The position numbers and the translations under genes were made by a program. From NCBI RefSeq assembly GCF_019320115.1, contig NC_089582.1:117062637-117126636 (forward strand): DNA of 64,000 nt. The letters run 5' to 3'. The DNA is from Miscanthus floridulus (lineage: Eukaryota; Streptophyta; Magnoliopsida; Poales; Poaceae). Below the pieces are notes generated by a model. That model had not been told where the DNA came from, did not search any database, and saw only the letters and a list, made by a program, of their open reading frames with translations. Below are positions 44,255 through 54,166 of the stretch, piece by piece (position 1 is the first letter of the stretch; each line of letters opens with the position of its first letter).

Positions 44255-47200
44255 TGTAACACTTTGGTGTTATGCAAGCATTTAGGCACTGCAAATCATG
44301 CATATTATGCATCATCAAGCATTATAATCATACATGCCTAATCATGTAAATAATAACTGAAACAATGCTTTGAAATATATGAAACATGCTCGTGAAACAT
44401 GAATGTTGCATACACTTGTTTAGAGTTATTTTTGCAATCATTATGCTTGCTAGGCTAATAAAACATGTTTGGCTATAATTATAAATCATCTAAAAATATT
44501 TAGGATACAATTTGGAGCAAAGTTTATATTTAATTATTTGCTAAATTTTGCTTTTAAAAATAATTCTTCAAAATTAGGGTTTTGAATTAATATTGATTTT
44601 AATTTGGTAATTCAAAATCTATTTGGAATTTGACTTTGGTCATAAAAGCAAAGTTGTAGAGAATAAAATTTTGAGCAACTTTTATTTTTGGGCCAAAGTT
44701 TGAAACTACTTTGAAAAAGTTCAAAAATTCATTTGAATGAATTTGGGAGAGAAAAGAATTTGAAAAAAAGATCATTTTACCTTAAATGGGCCTCGCTCCT
44801 CACTTTCGGCCCAGCCGCACAGGCCGGCCCGGTCTACCTCCACACCGCGCTCCTACTCCTGCGCACCGCACCCGTTCGCCGCGCACTCGCCCGACCGCGA
44901 CAGAGCGCGCACGCCACGTGGCGGCCATGCGCCGGCGAGTTCGCCGCGCGGCACCGCCGGCCTGCCCTCCGCCCCTCCTGTCGCGCCTACACCCGCCGCG
45001 CCGAGTCTACCACCCCCTCCTCCATCTCAGTTGCTTCCTATCTTCCGCCAACGCAAGCAGCAGCAGCGCACGCACCCGCCACCGCCTGCACAAGCGCCAT
45101 CGCCGGCGTTGGCTGTTTCGGCCGCTCCTGTTCGCCGTAGGCCGCTCCATCTCGCTAGCAGCTCCGCCTCCACCTCGCACACCTCATGCTCGTGTCGCTT
45201 TGCCATGGTAAGCTCCCCTTCCTCGGGAATCGCTTGTCGGAGCCCGACCGAGCTCACCAGAGAGCTCCACTCCCGTGGACACCCCCTCTCCACTCCACCT
45301 CTCTCCTTCCTTTTGCGCGCGTGAGCACCGCCTTGCCCTCGTGAATCTCGTGCACGCCTCCCCACGCCCTATCGTGGTTGGAGTCGGCGTACCACAGATA
45401 AGCTGCACCATTGCTCCACCATGCGCACCGTCAAGCTCCATTCCGAGCTCCTCCCATGCCTTCTCTTGGTGCACCGCGTCCGCCTCATCGCGGGTGAGCT
45501 GGTGGTGGTGACAGGACCGCCGGCTAGCTCACCGTCGACGAGAGCCGGCCGGTCAGCTCTGCCCCTATTTCGGTCTGACCGACAGGTGGGGGCCGTTGAC
45601 CCATGGGGGCTAGGTCGTCAGCGCCCTGACTTGGGTCTAGGTGCACAGCACCGGGTGTACCCAACGTTTTCATCGGCTGATTTTTAAAAGGATTTAGGAA
45701 ATGATTTTCTAGAAAATGTTAAATGTTTCCAAAAAGTCATAACTTGCTCAAAATAGCTCCAAATTTGTTGAAACAAATTTTGCTAGGTTCCTTGTCACCA
45801 GATCTACATGATAAAAATATTGCATGTCATTTTTGAGATACTTTAATGTAGAGCTTTATTTAATTCTTGATATTGCTGATATCTTGTAAAATGTTTAGTA
45901 AATCCTATATGTATCAAAAAAATATGATTCCAAGTTTGTTACTCTTCTTGTATAATGTACTTTCTAGGAAAAATATATGCCATGCATGTCCTATAGAAAA
46001 ATTATGAGGTGTAGTTCAAGTGCCTTTAATGGCTGCTTTTTGTTATTTTTGCTAGAGAGCAAAATTTGTATAAAACATGCATGTGATAATTTTTGTACAG
46101 TGATTATTTACTATTTAGAACCTAGGAAAAATACCAAATCTGTTGTTTGACACTTTTCATAATACAAAGTATTTTCATGCTCATATTTAGGCCTAAGCTT
46201 GTCATTTGTGTGTAGGCTATTCCACTTATCCAAATGCCATAAAAATTTGATGGTAGACTACTTAGGGTAGTACTGTGCTATGGTAATTTTCTAAGATTTT
46301 TCTATGCTATAAAAATAGATGTTGCTATTCAAACCTATTATTAATTAGGGTTTAATCAAATGTTGCTTTATGCATGATTAAGGAATTAGTGAAGCTTTGG
46401 TGTATCTTTGAAGCATTTAATGAGATGTGTTGACTTAGCATATTAGTAGTAGAAGAGAATGCAGTAGATGACATGTGCTTGTAGTACATGTTCTTGGATG
46501 ATGTTGACTACCTTGCATGCAAGCATATTCATTGTGTTCATTTCATCCGATGCACCTTTTGCATAAGCACTTACGCACCTGCATCATACAGGATCGCAAA
46601 CCGAGAGCCTAGTCATCATACCCTTGGAGCTCGAGGAGCAGCTCGAGGTGCAGCCACAAGAAGTGACCGAAGCAGACGAGGAGGACGTCGAGGAACTTCT
46701 GGAGTGCCCCGATCACCGCCCGAGCTCCTTCGAGAGAGGCAAGCCCCGAAGCATTTTTCTCCCCGGTTTGCGATTATTAATTAATGCTTTACTTTAATTG
46801 ATGCATTACGTTCAGGAGTTGTTTGCAACCGTTGCTGCATTATATCTTGTCTACCTTTGTTATACTATATCCTTGTTACCCTAGTATCCGCAGTCGAGTC
46901 AATGCTTAGTTGGCTTAGACCAGTAGAAGTCGGGTGATTTCCTGTCACCTGTGAGCTATAGGTGGTTACCTGGATCTGCTCGGATAACTATGTAGTCATG
47001 GTATAACTAAGTGTTAATTTGAAGTTGAGACCGGACAGAGACTTACAGGGTTTTAGACTATAGTGCTTTCCATCTGTGTCGATTAAGGACCGACCGTTGT
47101 TGGGCCTCGGGTCATGTTGAACGCATGCCTTACATTTAGCTGGCCGAATAACATACCTTTCGATCATGAAGCTAGGAGATTATTTGGGCCGAGTGGATTG

Positions 47201-48211
47201 CCCACAGCGCACTATACCAGAGCAGGTGTGGTAGGACACGGGGGCGCGATGATAAGACCGAAAGGCAGTCGGTCGGCCCCCGGGTACATGTGGTTCCTGG
47301 CAAACTCGAGATTTTTCCTGGATAGTTGACTTGGTGACCGATATCTCACCTTAGCGGGTGAGTGAGGTTTGTGTAAGGAATAAATTACCAGCTGGTTAAT
47401 AATCGATTTGAATCGCCATCGTTCACTGGATAGTGAACACTTGACTTGAGTTACTTCATCATAGTAATGTTGATGGAACACTTGGACGGTTATAATGGAT
47501 ATGACATTATGGAAATTGTTAACGATCATTGGTTATCATTATTTGCTTAATCACATGCTTGCTCTAGTATAAGTGCAAATGTAGTCGACAGGTTAATAAT
47601 AATTAGCTTGACAATAATGCTTTTGGAAAGGTTCTTGAAATGCTAAAAATGCCTTTTTGCAAATGAGTCAGCTACCCTACTATAAAGCCCTTCATAATCC
47701 TTGGTGTCACTTTATTTTCAGTTATGTCGGGTAAGTCTAGCTGAGTACCTTCTCATACTCAGGGTTTTGTTCCCACTTATTGTAGATGGGTAGATATATT
47801 ACGGCTACTGTATCAACTGCCTTTATCCTACGATGGGTGATACTTAGGACCATGGGCATGGTCATTCCTTACGTCTCATCTAATGCTTTTGTTGGAGATG
47901 ATCATCAGCTGGCACTGTACTTGAACTCCGTATGAGTGTGTGTGGTTTTGAACAAATGGCTTCCGCTACTTCTATTTGAACTCGGTTGTAATAACTATGT
48001 TTAAACTCTGATGTACCTGTGATGCGAACTTTTATGTAATATGTGATGGTGACTGCTAAACTTATTACGATCTTGGCTGGTATGTGAGTTAGTTTGAAAT
48101 CCTTCGTGATTTCACAGACTACCGGGTTATACGGGCTTAAGTTTGCTAAATCGTCTGCTCTGGCGGATGATTTTCTTACTTAATTTTGTATAATTTGTCG
48201 GTTCTGTTACA
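44255..48211 (+). repeat. 3' LTR of the chromovirus (3957 bp)
   Basis: Begins TGTAACACTTTGGTGTTATG and ends GGTTCTGTTACA, with inverted TGTAACA/TGTTACA tips. It contains the GC-rich island (44790-45640), the acidic micro-ORF (about 46592-46770), TATA box (47681-47687) and splice-like box (about 47725-47785). Followed by the target duplication CTTGG. Confidence 0.92.
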
Positions 48212-48216
48212 CTTGG
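48212..48216 (+). repeat. Target-site duplication CTTGG, right copy
   Basis: Exact match to 33800-33804. Confidence 0.92.
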
Positions 48217-48868
48217 TGCGACGCACGAGCCACCGAGCCTCCATCTTGTCCATCGACAGTGCCTCCCGAAGAAGGTAGTCGAGGTAAGGCATCCTCTAGT
48301 CAGCCAAAGGGTTAGGCTCTATCGCTGGATCCTCATCAAGCTCTATGACCTTAGGGTCGGATGGAGCCGACGGCTAGTTAGCCCCTAAGCCTAGGGCAGG
48401 CAGCCCGTCATTGGCTTGTTCTGGCTCCTCATAGCGGACCAAGGGTTTGTGCTGATCGCTGGTGAAGACACCTGTCGGCATCGGCTCTCGGCCGGATGCC
48501 GCCTTCGCCAGCGCGTCGGCCGCCTTGTTGAGACATCTCAGGATGTGATTGAGCTTGAGGCTATCAAACTTGTCCTCTAGTTGGTGGACTTCTCGATAGT
48601 ATGCAGCCATCTTGGCATCGTGGTAGCTCGACCTTCGTGACTTGGTTGATGACTAGCTAGGAGTTGCCCCGAACATCGAGGCGTTGGATATCCAACTCGA
48701 TGGCGATGCGTAGGCCGTTGATGAATGCCTCATATTTAGCCACATTGTTGAAGGGGAAATGGATGCGAACCATGTACCTCATGTGTATCCCAAGGGGCGA
48801 AACAAAGACCAGCCCTGCGCCGGCGCCTTTCTTCATCAGCGATCCATCGATGTACATCGTCTAGTACT
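48217..48868 (-). pseudogene. Tat second (archaeal-type) RNase H domain
   Basis: Minus-strand MYIDGSLMKKGAGAGLVFVS, YEAFINGLRIAIELDIQRLD and LNKAADALAKAASGREP. A second RNase H after the retroviral-type one is characteristic of the Tat clade. Stops include TAG in GAN*PSAPSD and LAD*RMPYLD, plus frameshifts near 48.62 kb. Confidence 0.85.
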
Positions 48869-50064
48869 CCTAGTCGATGACTGCTGGTGGCATTTGGACC
48901 TCGGTCCACTCTACAATAAAATTAGCCAGCACTTGGGACTTGATGGCTGTCCAGGAGGCATACAAGATGCCTTGTCCCATCAGCTCGAGTGCCCACTTCA
49001 TGATTCTTCCCGTCGCATCCTGGTTTTGGACAACCTCACCGAGGGGGAAGGACGTCACGACCATCACCAGATGTGACTTGAAGTAGTGACGTAGCTTCCT
49101 CTTAGTGATGAGGATGGCATACAGGAGCTTTTGAATTGAAGGGTAGCGGGTCCTAGAATCGGATAGGACCTTGCTAATGAAGTACACAGAGCGTTGTACT
49201 TTGAGGGCATGTCCCTCTTCTTCTCGCTCCACCACCGGGGCAGTGCTGACCACTTGTGTGGTGGCCGCAATAGAGAGTAGAAGCGGTTCTCCATCGGTTG
49301 GAGGAACCAGGATTGGAGCCTTCATCAGGAGTTGTTTGACCATGTCAAGCGCCTCCTGGGCCTCGGGCATCCATTCAAAATGGTCGGCCTTCTTCAAAAG
49401 CCGATAGAGGGGGAGACCTCATTCGTCGAGGCATGAGATGAAGCGGCTAAGCATGGCAAGGCACCCTATAACTCACTTTAACCCCTTCATGTTTTGAATT
49501 GGGCCCATCCTTATGATGGTTGAGATCTTCTCTGGGTTGGCTTCGATGCCATGCTCGGAGACAATGAAACCAAGCACCATACCCCTCAGGACCCCAAAAA
49601 CGCACTTCTCGGGGTTGAGCTTAATGTTGTTTGCTTGGAGTTTTGTGAAGGTCTGCTCAAGGTCGGCTACGACCTGGTCAGCCTATTTGGACTTGACCAT
49701 GATGTCATCCACGTAGGCCTCAATGGTTTGCCCAATGAGGTCTCTGAAACACTTGAGCATACAATGTTGGTACGTAGCCCCTATGTTCTTTAGACCGAAT
49801 AGCATTGTAACATAGCAGAACGATCCGAACAGGGTGATGAAAGATGTCGTGAGCTAGTCGAACTATTTCATTGTGATTTGATGGTACCTAGAGTACGCAT
49901 CAAGGAAGCAAAGGGTTTCACACCCTGAGGTAGAGTCGACTACTTGGTCTATGCGTGGCAAAGGAAACCGATCCTTTGGACATGTTTGTTGAGACCCATG
50001 TAGGTGACACACATTCTCCATTTCTCGCTCTTCTTTCGTATAAGGACGGGATTGGCTAACCACT
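48869..50064 (-). pseudogene. Tat reverse transcriptase and RNase H
   Basis: Minus-strand RT motifs DRFPLPRIDQVVDSTSGCET, FLDAYSRYHQI and the catalytic AYVDDIMV (about 49720-49700), followed by the RNase H region (HFEWMPEAQEALDMVKQLL, SVYFISKVLSDSRTRYPSIQ, KLLYAILITKRKLRHYF). Several frameshifts and stops. Confidence 0.87.
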
Positions 50065-50850
50065 CTGGGTGGTATACTTTTCAGATGAACCCTGTCGCCA
50101 ACAACTTTGCGATCTTCTCGCCGATGGCCCTACGTTTCCCCTCATCAAAGCGATGCAGGTGCTGTTCATCGGCTTGGAGCCTGGCCTGATCTTTAAGACA
50201 TGCTCAGCGACTTCTCTCGGAATGCCCAGCATGTCCAAGGGTTTCTATGCAAAGATGTCTCTGTTGGCGTGGAGGAAGCCGACAAGCGTGCTTTCCTATT
50301 TGGAGGAAAGCGTGGTGCCAATGCGCATCGTTTTACCTTTGGAGCAACTAGGATCTATGAGGACCTCCTTGGTGCCCTCCACTAGCTCAAAAGACCCAGC
50401 CGACCACTTAGGGTCGGGTGCTTCCTCGGCGACCTTCTTCTCGATGGCTGCAAGCTCTTTGGAGGCGACGATTGCTGTGGCGTGATCGTAGCACTCAACC
50501 TCGCATTCGTAGGCACGCTAGAAGGAGGTGCCGATGGTGATGATCCCGCATGGTCTCGACATCTTTAGTTTTAGATAGGTGTAGTTGGGGACGGCTGTGA
50601 ACTTCGCATAGCATGGACGTTCCAGAATGGCATAGTAGGTTCCATGGAACTCGACCAGCTCGAAGGTGAGGGTCTCCGTCCTATAATTGGATGGATCCCG
50701 AAAGATGACGGGCAGATCGATCTACCCAAGTGGCACGGCCTACTTTCTAGGCACGATGCAGCTTCTCGAAGTGGTCTAGTGTACCCTCCGTGGGCTTCTG
50801 GCTCCTCTTGTGGTCGGCGGCGACCATGAGTGAGCCCTCACGTCGCTGCT
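50065..50850 (-). pseudogene. Tat protease/RT-linker region
   Basis: Minus-strand text upstream of RT, including MLGIPREVAEHVLKIRPG (the standard lead into Tat RT). The protease active site could not be fixed by eye because the frame is broken. Confidence 0.55.
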
Positions 50851-52754
50851 TGTTCTTCTTCTTGACGGGATGATTGGAGGCGCCTTCGTCGATGCCCTCA
50901 TCCTACTTCACCTTGCCTTTGAGGCGGTTGACCTCGCCCGAGGCATGGCTGGTAGCGATGTTGAGGAGCTCCTTGGTGGTTTATGGGTCCTTATGTCCCA
51001 ACTTGTGAACCAGGGACTCGCAAGTGGTCCCAGACAGGAAAACTCCAATAACGTCGGCGTCAGCGACGTTAGGCAGCTCGTTGCACTGCCGGGAGAAGCG
51101 TCGGATGTACCCACGGAGGGTTTCTCTGGCCTTCTGTTGGCAGTTTTTGAGATTCCATGGGTTCCTAGGACGCTTGTACGTGCCCTAGAAGTTCTCTATG
51201 AAGATCTCTTTCAGGTCCGCCCAACTTTAGATTCTATTGTGCGGAAGGTGTTCCAACCATGTTCTTGCCGAATCAGCCAGGAACAATGGAAGATTGTGGA
51301 TAATGAAGTCGTTATTATCCGCTCCACCGGCTTGGCAAGCAAGTCGATAATCCTCGAGCAATAGTCTGGGGTTTGTTTCCCCAGAGTATTTTGGGATGTT
51401 GGTTGGTAGTTGGTACTATAGCTGGAAGGCGGCATTGAGGATGTGTCGGCCGAAGGCCTGAGGTCTCGGTAGGTTGGGGCTCGGGCTTTGGTCCTCACCG
51501 CTGTCGTAGCATCCACCACGATGAGGGTGGTAACCGTGGCTAGCCCCCTCCCCCACATCACCATGGGTAGGCCTACGAGCATCGAGGGTGTCGCGCGCAT
51601 CATGGTTGCGGCCGAGACGCTCATGCACCGGGACCACGGTGCGCAGCCTGCTACCTTGCGGCGCCTGGTGGACTGATGCGTCCTTGTCGGGTCGCTCCGA
51701 GGGCATGAGCTGGTTGGCGTCAAGCTCGCGTCATCGGGACAATGAGTTTTTGGCTTGCTGTGCCGCCGCACGCTCGAGTAGCGTGCGAATCTCACGATGG
51801 ACCCGATGATCCTCGGGCATTGCAGGCACCGAATGCCCATGAAGCAAGGCCGCCGCATCAGCGATGTTCTAGCTTGCCCTGGCGAAGTGTGGCAGGGCTT
51901 CATCGTCCTCGATGATCCTCCAGTTCACATCGCGGGCCATGGTGTGCGCGCGCCCACCATGTTCATGGCATTCAATCTCTCGATCGAGCTCCACGTGTTC
52001 CTGCTCGAGCTGGAGTCATGCTTCCTCGATCTCTTGATGTCGGGCCTTCAGCTGCTCCATCCACAAGCGGGGTAGAGCCCCTGTATCCCCTTCGACCTCG
52101 TCATTGAGGTCATTTGTCGGGGTAGCCTCTTTCTCATGGATGCTTTTGACGTGTCCCTTAGGGGTACCTGCCATAAATTATTCATGAGAGGGGTGATGGC
52201 TCCCCCTACTGGAGTCAGAGGCGGAGGACGACTCCGTTTCTTCCACGAGGAGGTCATGGAAAGACGCCACGAGATATTCGTTCATCCCCACGAACTCATC
52301 ATTCGTGGGGAAAGGAGGCACACGTTGCGCCACAAGGTGGCCAACGGTCTCTACGGTGTTGTGGAGACCGAACGGGAGCGCTATCGGGACACTTCGGATG
52401 GGGTATCCTGGAGAGAGCGGCTCCCCTCCGGCAAGCTATGCCATGACGTTGGCGAACGAGAAGGTGAGGTGGCGCAGGTCCTTGCGGTGGTCGGCGTCCT
52501 CGGAAGGCACCGAGCTGGTGCTCTAACCTCTCGTAGTTGAAGTTGAGGAGCTGGTCGCTTCTGGGGGCACGGGCCTCCGATGCGTGCAGCGGTAGCTCCT
52601 CAAGTGCCTCGGCGATCGCGTTGAGGCCGATGGAGTGGAGAGGTCGGACAGCGGCAGGAGCCATCGTCAACTCTCCCTCCGTCATGATGCTGAAGTCTAG
52701 GTCCCTGAAACGCACGTGCGCGCCCGGGACCCAGCTGAGGTTATGACTAGCCAT
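50851..52754 (-). pseudogene. Tat gag
   Basis: Starts at minus-strand ATG 52754 (MASHNLSWVPGAHVRFRDLD) just after the leader. The capsid core around 51330-51000 reads HNLPLFLADSARTWLEHLP, IFIENF*GTYKRP, ARETLRGYIRRFSRQCNELP and DVIGVFLSGTTCESLVHKLG, diagnostic for Tat/Athila-type gag. Several stops (TAG and TAA) and frameshifts are present. Confidence 0.85.
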
Positions 52755-52796
52755 CCGAGACCTAGTGTAGATGTCGAGACGCGCAAAAGGCCTCTA

Positions 52797-52808
52797 CCTG
52801 GCGTACCA
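52797..52808 (-). other. Primer-binding site of the Tat element (putative)
   Basis: Minus-strand TGGTACGCCAGG, two bases after the 5' LTR end ...CGACA. Position and TGG start fit a primer site; the tRNA is not identified. Confidence 0.5.
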
Positions 52809-52810
52809 AC

Positions 52811-54166
52811 TGTCGGTGTTTCGAGTTGCCACCGACTAGTAAATTTCTAATATTTCATGTTTGGCTCGGATGGTGTGCTAAGAGGACACGAGGTTTATAC
52901 TGGTTCGGGCAGAATATCCCTACGTCCAGTTCGTTGCTGCTGCTCGTGTTACTAGCACTGAAAGTTCATAGTACGGTTTACAAATGGTCGAGAGAGGGAC
53001 AGGTCCCAAGTCTCTGGTGAGAGGAGTGAACGGATGCCGAGAGCTCGGTCACTTTCCGACTGTGAGCTTGTGTGTTCTGGTCGGTTCGGGGTTCGATGGA
53101 TTCGAGTCCCAATTGATGCGATGTGTTGCAATGCCGTTTATGGAACGCCCTGCTTTCCCTTTTATAGGCCAAGGGAAAGCACGGGTTACAGTGGAGGAAA
53201 AAGAGGAGGATGAGAAGGAGAGGAAGTCCTCCAGAATCGTCGGGTCCTTCTTTTCGTTCACATGGGTCCTGCCGACCCTGTCGACGTCAACAGGGACAGC
53301 TCCACGTAGCGGCCCTGTCCGTCATTGGTGCCATGCGCAGGCATCGTCTCCCGGTCATGGCGCTCCACTCCTTCCTGGCAGACGTCGTGGTGAACTGACG
53401 CACCTGTCAGTGCTCGTGCGAGGGTTGGGCAGAACAACACCGGTACGCCCGACGCTATTCCTGATGTGAATCCCCCAGGTATTGCCCATCACGACTACGG
53501 GTTATATCGGGGTGTGTCGGTCACTTCCCTGGTGTCAGAGCTTTGACCCAGGCCCATTCGCTTGGACCTAGAGTGGTTGGCGGCGGTATGGGTCTTCGTC
53601 GGGCGAGACGGATCCCCTGGCCTCGGGGTCGGTCGAGGCGGAGTCCCCCCAGAGGTCGGCGTGAGGCGGAGCCCGCCCTTAGAGGACAGGCGAGGCGGAG
53701 CCAGCCCTCAGAGGTTGGGCGAGGCGGAGCCTGCGGCCTCGGTGTCGGGCAAGACGGAGCCTGCCCTCAGAGGTCGTGCGAGTCGTAGCGCAAACCCAAG
53801 GGTCGGGCGAGGCAGAGCCCGTCCCCAGAGATCGGGCGAGGCGGAGCCCGTGGCCTCGGTGTCGGGTGAGGCAGAGCCCGCCCTCATAGGTCGGTCGAGG
53901 CGGAGCCAGACCTCAGACGTCGGGCGAGGCGGAGCACGCGGACTCGGTGACAGGCGAGACGGAGCCCGCCCTTAGAGGTCGGGCGAGACGGAGCCCACGG
54001 CCTCGGTGTTGGGCGAGGCGGAGCCCACCCCCAGAGGTCGGCGCGAGGTGGAGCTTGCGCACCTAGGAGTCGGTTAGAGCTGTAATCACGCTCTTAACTA
54101 CTCGGATGAATCAATATTGATGGTTATTAGCTTCTTCTCTTCGTGACCTAGTATAGATCCCCAATA
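52811..54166 (-). repeat. 5' LTR of the Tat element
   Basis: Direct repeat partner of 20104-21343. The inner edge reads TGTCGGTGTTTCGAG on the plus strand. The outer edge is diverged (GATCCCCAATA at 54156-54166, where the other LTR has GTCTCCGACA). TATA-like TATAAAAG at 53166-53159 on the minus strand. Confidence 0.8.
53595..54065 (-). repeat. LTR minisatellite, about 16 units of 29-30 bp
   Basis: Same unit as 20990-21240 (core GGTCGGGCGAGGCGGAGCC) but expanded to about sixteen copies. This explains most of the extra length of this LTR. Confidence 0.85.

Larger units (their letters stand above)
33805..48211 (+). mobile_element. Chromovirus (Ty3/gypsy, Tekay/Del-like) with long LTRs and an extra H3-tail-mimic ORF
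   Basis: A 14.4-kb element with LTRs 33805-37706 (3' end deleted) and 44255-48211 (3957 bp), flanked by the 5-bp duplication CTTGG and lying inside the Tat pol gene. The order is LTR, extra ORF with histone H3-like N-terminus, gag, protease, RT/RNase H, integrase, chromodomain-like tail, polypurine tract, LTR. The LTRs differ at a few percent of sites in the stretches I compared, so insertion is fairly recent. Thirteen in-frame TAG stops and a one-base loss near 41369 make this copy defective, although catalytic motifs remain. Confidence 0.92.
20104..54166 (-). mobile_element. Tat-lineage Ty3/gypsy retrotransposon, split by nested insertions
   Basis: Direct repeats at 20104-21343 and 52811-54166 are its LTRs; both read TGTCG... 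to ...CA-type ends, and gag, pol, a second RNase H and integrase lie between them on the minus strand. A polypurine tract adjoins the 3' LTR and a TGG-starting primer site adjoins the 5' LTR. The extra antisense ORF and the tandem-repeat region between integrase and 3' LTR are known Tat-lineage traits. Removing the chromovirus (33805-48211) and the truncated LTR (21908-26012) leaves roughly 15.5 kb, normal for Tat. Possible target duplication GGAGG (20099-20103) / GGAGA (54167-54171). All coding parts are broken by stops and frameshifts. Confidence 0.82.

Noticed and set aside
33805..48211. Assembly duplication explaining the two near-identical 3.9-kb blocks
   Set aside because: They are in direct orientation around gag-pol, start after a polypurine tract and are flanked by CTTGG, so they are genuine LTRs.
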